DNA of 64,000 nt from Parapristionchus giblindavisi (lineage: Eukaryota; Nematoda; Chromadorea; Rhabditida; Diplogasteridae): assembly GCA_943737045.1 (NCBI GenBank), contig CALSFV010000042.1, positions 440,001 through 504,000 on the forward strand, given 5' to 3'. Of the stretch, positions 34,101 to 41,660 are shown piece by piece. The position numbers and the translations under genes are program-made. The number at the start of each line of letters is the position of its first letter. Position 1 is the stretch's first letter. Under the pieces are notes generated by a model. It was not told the DNA's origin. It ran no database searches and saw only the letters and a program-made list of their open reading frames with translations.

Positions 34101-34924
34101 CTCATAACTTTCGAGCGCATATAGATAAAGTAGACATTCAGCATACCATTGAAATCCTCTCGTCGAGCTCTGTCGAATGAGCTATTGAAAACTTGCGGCC
34201 CATATATTTTTACGAAAACTATACAACAAAATCGATTTGCACAAATACTAATAAAAATATCGATCGGCCAATGATGCAGGTGCATTCTCCTTGACATTCC
34301 AGGAAATTCTTCTGTTGATGACTCGATACCAAAACCACACCCCGAAGAGCTACAGAGCTCCAAAGTCGGCCGATTTTGGCCTCCAAAAAGTTTGACGTCG
34401 TATCTCGACGTTGAAAATGAAGATATGAAAAAAAGCTCGAGCCATGTTGTTAGGGACCCTATGGACTACCAAAAAATGCATTAATATGTGGGGGTCAAAA
34501 AATGTGCCAAACACCCACGGATTTTACTCGATTCTTCAGCGACACGCGTGATAAACAAGTGTATTTTATACGTTCAATATCACAGATTTCATAAAGCATA
34601 TTATCCTTGATAGTCCAGCCTTGATTATCCTGTATTAACCCTTCCTAGTCCTAATAACTCTTTACGGATACGAATAAACATTATATCAAGCTTTTATTTT
34701 ATGAGCTTTTATTTTATAATATTAATCGATACTCTAGTCTTGATCTATCCTCTGACAACCTTTTTCTACGAATAAATAAAATAGTGAGTTTTTATTTTAT
34801 AAATAATAATATTTATAATATTAATGATATTAATAATATTAATAATATTAATAAATATATATTCAGTGTTCCGCCCCGAATGTCAGAGAACGAGCGCAGG
34901 CGGGAACCGCTACCTCGTTATTGA
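13917..34924 (+). CDS. Large acidic exon-repeat protein, 39 exons
   Basis: Function not recognised. Exons: 13917-13947, 14325-14383, 14578-14640, 14842-14887, 16731-16783, 17514-18053, 18140-18214, 18341-18427, 18611-18679, 18788-18976, 19218-19352, 19672-19776, 19851-20063, 20280-20378, 20581-20835, 20959-21057, 21232-21369, 21575-21634, 22102-22209, 22294-22470, 22772-23041, 24337-24423, 24636-24701, 24843-24974, 25186-25293, 25511-26023, 26606-26694, 27241-27343, 27470-27557, 27928-28019, 28334-28426, 28633-28737, 29320-29442, 29956-30092, 31003-31066, 31484-31572, 32477-32555, 32691-32758, 34867-34924; 1,654 residues in one frame. Residues 1-264 are Ser/Pro/Arg-rich. Residues 265-1088 alternate AERL-type helical exons with acidic PEP-rich exons that often end in Lys/Arg clusters. 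Residues 1089-1259 are very acidic. Hydrophobic-acidic patches (IISIDDDD, VIDLGSSDD, VINIEED) resemble SUMO-interacting motifs. Residues 1260-1654 are charged, basic-acidic and probably coiled-coil. A nuclear or chromatin scaffold role is a guess. The exon 29 donor (GTTCGT) is weak and is the least certain junction. Confidence 0.85.
15280..15440. mobile_element. SINE-like fragment, CACGAAGTCCTGCGGG
   Basis: Contains GAAGTCCTGCGGGACATG and ACTACTGGGCCGG, matching the element at 29,637-29,895 (GAAGTCCTGCGGGTTAT, ACTGCTAGGCCAG). Preceded by an A/T-rich TTATTATTTATT run. Confidence 0.5.
15440..16265. repeat. Degenerate ~175 bp tandem repeat in intron 4
   Basis: About five units. ATATTTCCGCAATTTTCGAA recurs near 15,611, 15,787 (diverged), 15,957 and 16,134. 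Each unit ends in a GCGCGCGTGCAGCATGCTGC palindrome followed by AAAACTTAG. Short frames in it have no splice context. Confidence 0.8.
16986..17334. repeat. Duplicated intron 5 end of the acidic gene
   Basis: A segment of about 112 bp (CTCTGATCAGACTCTGTAAC through AAAAAGATGGTCCTC) occurs at 16,986-17,099 and again at 17,223-17,334. Copy 1 is broken by a family B element just where CTCTTGCA would follow; copy 2 by a family A element. Confidence 0.8.
17100..17213. mobile_element. Family B element, copy 1
   Basis: CATAGGTCGAA to TTTTCGACCTATG, with the typical inner TCGGTTTTCAAAATCCGGTC and TTGGTACTTTG. Confidence 0.8.
17334..17498. mobile_element. Family A element, copy 1, at the exon 6 acceptor
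   Basis: CCTACATTTTCGG to AATGTATG with inner ATATAGTGGGTCRAT. Flanked by the 8-bp duplication ATGGTCCT (17,326-17,333 and 17,499-17,506). The right flank runs straight into CTTGCAG, the acceptor of exon 6. Confidence 0.85.
20429..20546. mobile_element. Family D palindrome, copy 3
   Basis: Core CTCTGGCAACGCTCTCTCG and complement, ending TCGTGTTGTGCATTTAG; in intron 14 of the acidic gene, shortly before exon 15. Confidence 0.65.
21415..21535. mobile_element. Family B element, copy 2
   Basis: CATAGGTCGAA to TTCGACCCATG, flanked on both sides by GTTAGGTA (21,407-21,414 and 21,536-21,543), an exact 8-bp target duplication. Confidence 0.88.
21893..22073. mobile_element. Family F element, copy 1
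   Basis: CATACGTGGGC to GCCCACGTATG, with AAAATCGGGGG modules inside. Exact 8-bp duplication CTGTATAG at 21,885-21,892 and 22,074-22,081. It ends about 28 bp before exon 19 of the acidic gene. Confidence 0.88.
23517..23908. mobile_element. Family G element, copy 1, carrying a nested family H element
   Basis: CATACATGGGCGCC to CCCGCCCATGTATG with exact 8-bp duplication ATTTGAAA (23,509-23,516, 23,909-23,916). Inner GCCCCCTGTAAAATTA modules. Interrupted at 23,693-23,885. Confidence 0.88.
23693..23885. mobile_element. Family H element, copy 1, nested in family G
   Basis: CATAGGTGGGC to GCCCACCTATG, 193 bp, with GCGCANAGCCTTGCC modules. Exact 8-bp duplication CCCCAGGT (23,685-23,692, 23,886-23,893). 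Family G copy 2 shows the sequence without it (CTCCAGGTACC). Confidence 0.92.
23996..24188. mobile_element. Family A element, copy 2
   Basis: CATATATTTTCGGTACCC to GGGTATGGCAATGTATG; exact 8-bp duplication ATGATGTT on both flanks. In intron 21 of the acidic gene. Confidence 0.9.
25406..25494. mobile_element. Family B element, copy 3, truncated
   Basis: Left end CATAGGTCGAACAGC and the inner module through GCGGTCAGGCTTG are present; the right terminus is missing just before exon 26. Confidence 0.7.
26119..26213. mobile_element. Small palindrome GTAGCCCACGGCACATA
   Basis: Ends GTAGCCCACGGCACATA and TATGTGCTGTGGGTTAC, 95 bp, with AT-rich inner arms (TTTAACA...TGTTAAA). In intron 26. Confidence 0.6.
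26779..26893. mobile_element. Family D palindrome, copy 4
   Basis: Core CAATGCTCTCTCGC and complement with GAAACTCCC and CGGGTGTTCCTT outer parts; in intron 27. Confidence 0.65.
26908..27025. repeat. Dispersed repeat GCGGCCGAARCACCATAGGG, copy 1
   Basis: AGCGGCCGAAGCACCATAGG then GCACATTATTAGCTAAC and an AT-rich stretch. It matches 62,118-62,232 almost in full. Both copies lie next to a family D element. Confidence 0.65.
27051..27233. mobile_element. Family A element, copy 3, inserted in the exon 28 acceptor
   Basis: CATACATTTTCGGTGCCC to GGGTATGAAAATGTATG. The exact 8-bp duplication ACTTCAGT lies at 27,043-27,050 and 27,234-27,241; the right copy is the splice acceptor itself (ACTTCAG, exon from 27,241). 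Confidence 0.92.
27602..27722. mobile_element. Family C palindrome, copy 4
   Basis: TAAAGGGAACGTGGCCTCTC to GAGAGGTAACGCTCCTTTTA with the family centre; directly abuts family D copy 5. Confidence 0.75.
27719..27838. mobile_element. Family D palindrome, copy 5
   Basis: TTTAAAGGTACACCGCGAGC to CGGCGTTGCCTTTAA. It shares the TTTTAAA junction with the adjacent family C copy. Confidence 0.75.
28555..28595 (+). mobile_element. SINE 3' end fragment
   Basis: CGCCTGTCACGGGTGTATC plus an AAATAAATAAATA tail, the same 3' end as the SINE at 13,190-13,430. Confidence 0.55.
28751..28942. mobile_element. Family A element, copy 4
   Basis: CATACATTGCCATACCC to GGGTACCGAAAATGTATG, flanked by GTTTATTA on both sides (left copy followed by one extra T). 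It starts 14 bp past the donor of exon 32. Confidence 0.85.
28975..29060 (-). mobile_element. tRNA-like SINE head
   Basis: On the minus strand GGTCGTGGGTTCGACTCCC is a good B box. No acceptor stem can be drawn, so it is a tRNA-derived repeat fragment and not a tRNA gene. Confidence 0.4.
29637..29895 (-). mobile_element. tRNA-derived SINE, second family
   Basis: On the minus strand the head has TGGTCTATGGCGCGCC (A-box-like) and CGATTCCCGACG (B-box-like), and the distal part contains the complement of GAAGTCCTGCGGG, shared with 15,280-15,440. It lies in intron 33 of the acidic gene. Confidence 0.55.
30105..30176. mobile_element. Family D core, copy 6
   Basis: CGCTCTGACAGCGCTCTCTC and complement; outer TTAAAGG ends missing. 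Just past the donor of exon 34. Confidence 0.55.
30222..30381. mobile_element. Family B element, copy 4, with an extra module
   Basis: CATAGGTCGAA to TTTCGACCTATG; the inner TTTGGCTCAAAATNCGGTCA unit occurs twice, so it is about 40 bp longer than most copies. Confidence 0.8.
30400..30547. mobile_element. Family A element, copy 5
   Basis: CGTACATCTTCATACCC to CCGATAATGTATG; exact 8-bp duplication TTGTCAAC at 30,392-30,399 and 30,548-30,555. Confidence 0.85.
30550..30617. mobile_element. Family C fragment, copy 5
   Basis: Half element: AACGCTCTCTCGTTGTTAGA through GAAGAGACCATTTAG, directly beside family A copy 5. Confidence 0.6.
30649..30766. mobile_element. Family D palindrome, copy 7
   Basis: GGGACACACCCGGAGCTTC to CTGGGTGTGTGC, with a CTCTGACAACGCTCTCTCG core. 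Confidence 0.7.
30785..30978. mobile_element. Family G element, copy 2
   Basis: CACACATGGGCGCC to CCCGCCCATGTATG with exact 8-bp duplication CTTCAAAA; uninterrupted. It ends 24 bp before exon 35. Confidence 0.88.
31067..31127. repeat. (ATT)n microsatellite
   Basis: About 20 tandem ATT units right after the exon 35 donor. Confidence 0.9.
31190..31308. mobile_element. Family D palindrome, copy 8
   Basis: AAAGCACATCCCGAGAG to TTGGGATGGGCTTTAAA with the usual GAGAGAGCGTTGC core. Confidence 0.7.
32033..32230. mobile_element. Family A element, copy 6
   Basis: CATACATTTTCGGTACCC to GGGTATGGCAATGTATG; exact 8-bp duplication AAAAATAT on both flanks. Confidence 0.92.
32274..32469. mobile_element. 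Family A element, copy 7, inserted in the exon 37 acceptor
   Basis: CATACACTGTCATACCC to GGGTACCGAAAAAAATGTATG. Flanks are GTTTCAAC (32,266-32,273) and GTTTCAGC (32,470-32,477): an 8-bp duplication with one change that removes the AG of the left copy. The right copy is the working acceptor. Confidence 0.92.
33651..33905 (-). CDS. 84-codon acidic open frame in the foldback loop
   Basis: Product not recognised. The frame opens MFSIKLYQRSPW and ends EEECYEIFL; the middle is Glu/Asp-rich (SEMDDEVFEEGQDEDEG). There is no intron, no close upstream exon (a stop lies just 5') and no transposase motif. It is the only coding-like stretch in the foldback element, so it may be a captured gene piece or the remains of an element gene. 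Codon choice looks ordinary for the window, but whether it is expressed cannot be judged. Confidence 0.35.
   Translation of the reverse strand: MFSIKLYQRSPWFRLYPKSTETKSSVRSTSGLNRKKRAVEESKDSEMDDEVFEEGQDEDEGILGKPEDDFIRMVVEEECYEIFL
33938..34012 (-). other. tRNA-like sequence in the foldback loop
   Basis: On the minus strand GTGGTGTAGTGGATAAGG resembles a D arm and AGGGGTTCGATCCCCCT a perfect T arm. The acceptor and anticodon stems do not pair, so it is a tRNA-derived relic and not a working tRNA gene. Confidence 0.5.
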
Positions 34925-35554
34925 TTATTCGCATTTTCGCCTCTATTCCCTCCATTAATTTACACCACTTAATCAACTTAGTCGACTTTTAGTCAACTTA
35001 GGCGACTTGATAGTCTAGCGATCTACTTCGTTATTGATGTATTTACTGATATACTAGATATACTGATATTGTTAAGCTCATATCGTGACTTTACTCTTTC
35101 ACCACCATTCATTTACACCACTTAGTCAAGTCGACTTAGTCGACTTAGTCAATTTATTTTGATTTAACTTAGTCAACTTGTTAGTCTAGCGATCTTCTTG
35201 TACCCTACCGATTCTTTCACGTTGACCTCATTTCCCAATGTACGGATGATGTGTTGCTTAATAATGTTTAATAATGCTTAATAATCTGTCGTAACTTCGC
35301 TCCATCACATCCATTGATTTAAACCACTTATTGTTAGAGAAGTCAACTTAGTTAACTTATTCAACTTTTTCAATTTGTGATCATTTGTTCCTTAATAATG
35401 CTTAAAAAGCAAACCATTTAATAAACAGTATTATATTATTAGGATTTTCTATTCACAGTGAGGATCCAAGGGAGGAATCATAAAACTTTCCAACAAAATT
35501 AGAGAGTCGTCAGCACTAACGAGACTAACGAGATCAAAAACGATTGTGTGAACA
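34925..35554. other. 3' flank of the acidic gene
   Basis: AT-rich, with repeated AGTCAACTTAGTCGACTT runs (34,970-35,180). The only coding signal is the possible alternative last exon at 35,459. Confidence 0.6.
35459..35483 (+). other. Possible alternative last exon of the acidic gene
   Basis: After TTCACAG, the 25 bases joined to exon 38 (which leaves TT) read F-E-D-P-R-E-E-S-stop. The same acceptor and frame are repeated without change at 41,364-41,388 in the tandem copy, while exon 39 there has decayed. This would replace the VPPRMSENERRREPLPRY end. Confidence 0.4.
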
Positions 35555-36289
35555 TTATGAGTAGAATCGATGTGCTTGGGGCCTTCACTTCACTGGGGTC
35601 CAAGCACAATCAATCAATTTATTCATATAAAGTATAATACTAGATGAAGGAAGGGCGGTTGTTCAGTTCCTCCACTGGTATTGACCACCATTGTGCACTA
35701 ATGCTCTTGAACACATCTCGCCATCGAACACGGGGTTGTCGTGGAGATCGATTTTTTACATAAGACTATGATACACTAGGAGTACAGTGTCTTGCCCATC
35801 TATCATCTTCAAACACACTGTGATTGCTACGGACGTTGCCTGCAATCAAATCATTTTCAGAAATAAACAATTGAGTAGAGGTTCACTGTCCAGAGCCTAA
35901 TGGCCAAAAAGTAAATCTCGCCTCTACTAATAACTGCTTTTGATTTACCCATACCTAATAATATGAGTACATTTGCATGTTTATCATGATTTATTTCTTT
36001 TTTCATTTTAATTTTATTTCGGGCGCATTTCAGCTCGGAAAACGTAAAGCTTTTCGCAGATGTCAGAATGCGATTGATCAACCGGGATTCCCCTGGAAAA
36101 CTAATGGATAGATTTCAAAATAAATTGCAAAAAATACTAATAAATAAGCAAATAAGACATTGAGGGATATCGTGATTCTGATTAATTAGCTTGGGGTGTT
36201 AATTTAAATTGAAAAAAAGAATAGCAACAATAAGCTGAATTCGAATTTTTTATCTTTTTATTTTTTAAAATATTTGTATTTAGTTTTTA

Positions 36290-37160
36290 CAAAAACTGAA
36301 TCGTATCAACATCAAAACTTTAAACAAAATCAGACTAATAGGGTTGGCAGTGCCAACTTGGCACAGGGCACATACATACGTTTTGAGGGAATTTATTCAT
36401 AGTTTTTTTTACAAAAAAAAGACAAGTGTAACATTAACAAAACGTAAAAAAACGAGACTAATAAGTGTTATGTGAAACATATTCGGTAAAAGATCTGTCG
36501 TCCATTGAAAGGTAAGAGGGGAAAAGTGATCATTTAGAGAGATCACTAAATTTGAGAGAGTTTAAAAAAATATTTCTTGAGACCTTACAATTAGAGGCAG
36601 AATTTCAAGATATACCAATCATACGTTAAAACACTTTGCTTATCAATTTTTTGTAATGTCCATTCTTCCAAAGAAAGGATGACATTTGCAATGCAAACTT
36701 TTGGAACTGCCTATGTTGTACGGTTAATGATAATGAACCTTATTTATTTGCAATTTTGAAATAACAAAAAAGTTTAAAATTGTTTTTTAAAAACATACCT
36801 CGATTCCAGAGGTCGCTGAAACACTCTCGCTGAAACAAGATAAAATCACTAATTGTCGGTACATGGCTCCTTCCGAATTCTTGGAATAGTATATTTTTAA
36901 TTTTTCAAAATATTTGTTTCCGTACAGGGTTATTTTGTATACATAGTGTAATGTCCCTTTAATTAAAATTACAACTCACTACTAGTATTGAGTTAGAGCT
37001 CGTGGATAAAGTGAAAATTTCAGTTAAAAGTCCCATCTTTGATAGGGGATTAGTAAATAAAAAGTGTTGACTCTTTTTCATTGGGAAAGAAAAGAAGAAA
37101 AAAACAGTAGCTCATACCTCTACTTTTCGCACACTCTCTCGTAGACAGTCCCAGATGATT
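36290..37160. repeat. Long repeat inside the duplicated 3' end, copy 1
   Basis: Shares ACTAATAAGTGTTATGTGAA, then GAGAGATCACTAAWTTTGAG, then GAGTTAGAGCTCGTSGATAA and a CTACTTTTCGCACACTCTCT end with copy 2. Confidence 0.7.
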
Positions 37161-37245
37161 GGATCGGAAATATACAATCTTCATCGTTTCAAATTCTTAC
37201 TAACAAAAGAATTTGGGCATTACCAAGAATTGATAAGTAAAAAAA

Positions 37246-38458
37246 ACTTTCTATTCTTTCTTTCCTATTTTTCATGCTCCTGGCCAAATCAAGTGGCTAG
37301 GTCTTCTCATGGCCCCCAACCACACCCACGACTTTAATCGAAATCGGTTGCAAACAAATTTTCCTAGTGGCAGGGTTTGCTACACTTTTACCGGAGATCC
37401 GTGATAGATGGTTTTTTACAAAAAAAGTGAAGATTTTCTTCAACAAACTTTCTATTCTTTCTTTCCTATTTTTCATGCTCCTGGCCAAATCAAGTGGCTA
37501 GGTCTTCTCATGGCCCCCAACCACGCCCACGACTTTAATCGAAATCGGTTGCAAACAAATTTTCCTAGTGGCAGGGTTTGTTACACTTTTACCGGAGACC
37601 CGTGATAGATGGTTTTTTTACAAAAAAAGTGAAGATTTTCGTCAACAAACTTTCTATTCTTTCTTTCCTATTTTTCATGCTCCTGGCCAAATCAAGTGGC
37701 TAGGTCTTCTCATGGCCCCCAACCACACCCACGACTTTAATCGAAATCGGTTGCAAACAAATTTTCCTAGTGGTAGGGTTTGTTACACTTTTACCGGAGA
37801 CCCGTGATAGATGGTTTTTTTACAAAAAAAGTGAAGATTTTCTTCAACAAACTTTCTATTCTTTCTTTCCTATTTTTCATGCTCCTGGCCAAATCAAGTG
37901 GCTAGGTCTTCTCATGGCCCCCAACCACACCCACGACTTTAATCGAAATCGGTTGCAAACAAATTTTCCTAGTGGTAGGGTTTGTTACACTTTTACCGGA
38001 GACCCGTGATAGATGGTTTTTTTACAAAAAAAAGTGAAGATTTTCTTCAACAAACTTTCTATTCTTTCTTTCCTATTTTTCATGCTCCTGGCCAAATCAA
38101 GTGGCTAGGTCTTCTCATGGCCCCCAACCACACCCACGACTTTAATCGAAATCGGTTGCAAACAAATTTTCCTAGTGGTAGGGTTTGTTACACTTTTACC
38201 GGAGACCCGTGATAGATGGTTTTTTTACAAAAAAAAGTGAAGATTTTCTTCAACAAACTTTCTATTCTTTCTTTCCTATTTTTCATGCTCCTGGCCAAAT
38301 CAAGTGGCTAGGTCTTCTCATGGCCCCCAACCACACCCACGACTTTAATCGAAATCGGTTGCAAACAAATTTTCCTAGTGGTAGGGTTTGTTACACTTTT
38401 ACCGGAGACCCGTGATAGATGGTTTTTTTACAAAAAAAAGTGAAGATTTTCTTCAACA
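37246..38458. repeat. 203 bp tandem satellite, six units
   Basis: ACTTTCTATTCT recurs near 37,246, 37,447, 37,650, 37,852, 38,055 and 38,257. Units are almost identical; the first two differ most. Each unit can be read as one open frame running into the next, but the frame has no start context or splice sites and is a by-product of the repeat length. Confidence 0.95.
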
Positions 38459-38509
38459 AAACTTTAAACAAAACCCGACTAATAAGTGTTATGTGAAACA
38501 TATTTTATA

Positions 38510-38620
38510 ATGCACTGTTACATTTGCCTTACGTGTCTACGCCGTAACCCCCTCCGCCGCCTGTCCGACGCGACGGAGGGGGTTACGGCGTAGACACGTA
38601 AGGCAAATGTAACAGTGCAT
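38510..38620. mobile_element. Family E palindrome, copy 1
   Basis: ATGCACTGTTACATTTGCC to its perfect complement GGCAAATGTAACAGTGCAT; inner CCCCCTCCGCCGC hairpin. It sits after TTTTATA in repeat copy 2. Confidence 0.85.
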
Positions 38621-39608
38621 AAAAGATCTATCGTCTGTTGAAAGGTTGAGATAAGAGGGGAAAAGTGATAATTTAGAGAGATCACTAATTTTGAGAGAGT
38701 TTTCATGCGAGTTAAGACCTAACTAGACAAAATTTCCAGGTATCCAGGATGTCAATCATATGTTGATGCGCTTTTCTTACTAATTCTTGGTAATGTCCAT
38801 TCTTAGTAGGAATTTGATCCGGTGAGGTTTGTAGATTTACCATCCAATCTTTTGGAGCTGTCTGCGCGCCACGCGGGTTCATTTCACGTTAGCAATTTTT
38901 AATACATTTGTCTTTCATATTTGAAATTCCCGCATTCCCTGGGATTTTATGGGGAGTAATAACGAGCTGTGAGCTCGGATTACGGTATTCCAGTGCACCT
39001 ATAATTTTAGAGAAAATTGTTTTTGGATACAGAGATATGAGATCTACAGTTCTGCCTGGCCAGTTTAGTCACGAAAAAATTGTGGGTGATAATAATAATG
39101 ATAATAATTCGGGACCATTTTAAATTGTATTTTCGAAATATAAAAATACATTTAAAAATGTTTTTAATCATAAACCTTGATTCCCGATTGGCTGCATCGA
39201 GGCGTTGGCTCTCGCTGATCAAAGAATTCGCAAGGAACCATGTACAATTACTGATTTTATCGTGTTTTATTTAAATTACAACCCACTATTGTTGAGCTAG
39301 AGCTCGTCGATAATGCGAAAATTTCAGTCTAAACTCCTGTCTTTGATTCCTATCGATTGAAGAGACAAGCTGTTCGTCAAAGAAAGAATACCATTGGAAC
39401 AAAAAAAATATTCAATTGGTCATCATAGCAATACAAAATCTATTATTTCTACGATAACCAATTGAATGTACATAAATTGTTCTTTCGAATTCAAATAGGA
39501 CTCTAAATCTGTGGCAGAGGATAAAAATTTGGAAGAGGAATTGTAGGGATATGCATATGACAATGAACAACCATAAAATGAATTATAAATAAGTTAAAAA
39601 ATAATTTA

Positions 39609-39858
39609 GCACGCTGTAAACTAAAAATTTTGCACCAGATGCATGGCAATTTTCTGTCCACTTTTTCTGCTTCTTCGTTCTCGTTTACCGGTCTTTTGTG
39701 CAAAAGATAGATAAAAGTTGACAGAAAATTGCTTTGCAATATTTCGTCCAAAATGAAAGTGGCATAAACAGACCGGTAAACAAGAAGAACAAGAAGCAGA
39801 AAAAGTGGACAAAAAATTGCCATGCACATGGTGCAAAATTTTTAGTTTACAGCGTGCA
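39609..39858. mobile_element. 250 bp inverted-repeat element
   Basis: GCACGCTGTAAACTAAAAAT and complement at the ends; inner arms GCAATTTTCTGTCCACTTTT and complement. Confidence 0.75.
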
Positions 39859-40186
39859 ATATGTATATAATATCACAATATCACAATATGTATATGGTAT
39901 TGAACTAGAAACAGATCATAATGTAGCGTATTAGTAAATATAGTGTTGGCTTATACGCACTCCTACAGTAGCGCATACCTCCACTTTTCGCACACTCTCT
40001 CGCATCTTTATCTAGTTTCAGTCATTCCTGAATCACCGCAGACGCGAAACTACAAGCAATCCAAAAAAAAACCTAAGTCCATGGACTTGCAAGACGCGCA
40101 CATTGAAACAAAAAATAGTAAATAAACTAAATTCGAATTTATGTCTATTTGTGGTATTTTTTACAAACAGAATATACTGTGGTATC

Positions 40187-40330
40187 AACAAAACTTTAAA
40201 CAATACCCGACTAATAAGTGTTATGTGAAACATATTTGAGAAAAGATCTATCGTTAAATGTTGAGATAAGAAGGGGAGAAGTGATAATTTAGATAAATCG
40301 CTAATTTTGAGAGAGTTTTCGCATCCTTTC
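40187..40330. repeat. Long repeat inside the duplicated 3' end, copy 3 (short)
   Basis: ACTTTAAACAATACCCGACT through GCTAATTTTGAGAGAGTTTT. It shows the family E insertion site of copy 2 in its empty state. Confidence 0.75.
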
Positions 40331-40342
40331 ACATCTTGCCAA

Positions 40343-40545
40343 CTCTGGTATTTTGAAACTTAAAGTCTACTTAAACTCCGCACTTTAAGTAGACTTTAAG
40401 TAAACTTAAAGTAAAACGTAAGTCTACTTAAAGTGGTGTGGTATACTGTAATGCATTTCGTCAAATGTTCTTTCACTTTAAGTTTACTTAAAGTCTACTT
40501 AAAGTCTGTGAATTTAAGTAGACTTTAAGTTTCAAAATACCAGAG
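40343..40545. mobile_element. Palindrome of AAGTCTACTTAAAG
   Basis: Ends CTCTGGTATTTTGAAACTTA and complement; the interior repeats TTTAAGTAGACTTTAAG on both strands. Confidence 0.75.
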
Positions 40546-41660
40546 CAACATCTTATCACCATATGGATCACAAGTATCGAGAACTCTTCGAACCGATCAA
40601 TGAAAGGCCAAAAAACCGGTGAATGACCTCTCAACTTTTCTCTCTCATGTCTCTAGAGCGTAAACGAGATGTCCATAGCCCAAGGCATAGTCTGTAGCAT
40701 AAGCGCGGACGTTGTTTTTTTTATTGATTTGAAAAATATAAATATAAATAAATAAATATAACAAATAAATAAACATAATAAATAAACCTTTAACATTATC
40801 GAAGTTCTCATAGCGAGTGAGAAGATGGAACGGGTAACGAAGGAACATCCGTCCACGAATTTTTGTGTTTCACAGATTCCATAAGGCATTAGCCATGATA
40901 GTTTAGTCTTGATTGTCCTTTGCGATATATAATACAAAATAACCCTGTGCGGATACGAATAAGTATAAAAATAAAAATGTGTTGAAAATAGCGTTCATTT
41001 TATAAACAGTATATTATTAATAAACTTATTTTCAGTGCTACTGCCCACGGAAAACAGGCGGGAGTCTATGCTTCGTTATTGATTTTTCCACTGTTGTTTT
41101 TTCTTTTTTATTTTTGTTTTTTTCTTCTTTCATAACTTCACTACATTCCATACTTTGATTTACACCACTTAGTCAAGTCATCCTAGTCGACCTGTTAGTT
41201 AACTTAGTCAACTTGTTAGTCTTTCAATCTTCTGGTACCCTGTAGTTTCTTTCACACTGACCTCACTTCAAATGTACGGATCACTTGTTACTTAATAAAC
41301 AATGTTTAAGAACAAACCATTAAATAAAAAAAGTTTTATATTATTAGCGATTATTATTCACAGTGAGGATCCAAGGGAGGAATCATAAAACTTTCCAACA
41401 AAAAAATACAGAGTCAGCACAAACGAGAATATCACGGGGAATCAATAAAACGTAATCAATTGATAATGTGCTAATTAATTAATCGATAATGATCTACACA
41501 ACGAGTGTGAGTAGGATGAAAGACACTAGTGAGAGGTGAAAAAAGAAAGCTAAGGCACACGAAAGTGTGATCCATAAGTACGGACTTAGGTACACTTAAG
41601 ACTAAACTTAAGACTTAGTAGACTTAGTAGACTTAAGTACCTAACGTTAATGCTAAGTCT

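Larger units (their letters stand above)
32947..34560. mobile_element. 1.6 kb foldback element in intron 38
   Basis: Outer ends ACACGCGTGTCGC and GCGACACGCGTG. Long inverted arms of about 400 bp at 33,020-33,417 and 34,092-34,480 (for example GCTCATTCGACAGAGCTCGA and its complement). The 670 bp loop holds an 84-codon open frame and a tRNA-like sequence. The tandem gene copy lacks it. Confidence 0.8.
38458..40010. repeat. Long repeat inside the duplicated 3' end, copy 2
   Basis: Begins ACTTTAAACAAAACCCGAC as in copies 1 and 3, carries a family E insertion at 38,510, and ends with CTCCACTTTTCGCACACTCT like copy 1. Confidence 0.7.
35555..41430 (+). pseudogene. Decaying tandem copy of the last exons of the acidic gene
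   Basis: Direct tandem duplication of about 31,855-35,530. Exon 37' is at 36,034-36,110 (reads SSENVKLFADVRMRLINRD against SSEDVKRFAEGRMQLINRD) with its acceptor TTTCAG kept. Exon 38' is at about 40,798-40,862 (IEVLIASEKMERVTKEH against IEVLIAGEKMEQVLKEH), and a second broken start of exon 38 lies at 36,168. Exon 39' is at 41,038 with shifted frame; the alternative last exon is intact at 41,364. Intron 37' has been swollen by a satellite array and three copies of another repeat. No upstream exons accompany it, so it is a gene fragment; use as extra 3' exons of the parent gene is possible but not shown. Confidence 0.8.

Noticed and set aside
13917..34924. The acidic protein as germ-cell nuclear acidic peptidase (GCNA)
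   Set aside because: Acidic disorder and SUMO-like patches fit, but no HExxH SprT metallopeptidase motif is present in any exon.
37408..38415. Series of near-identical frames of about 79 codons
   Set aside because: They follow from the 203 bp satellite period, with no start context, splice sites or recognisable domain.
37246..38458. Regular spaced repeats that might look like a CRISPR array
   Set aside because: Units are identical over their full 203 bp with no variable spacers, in a nematode genome.
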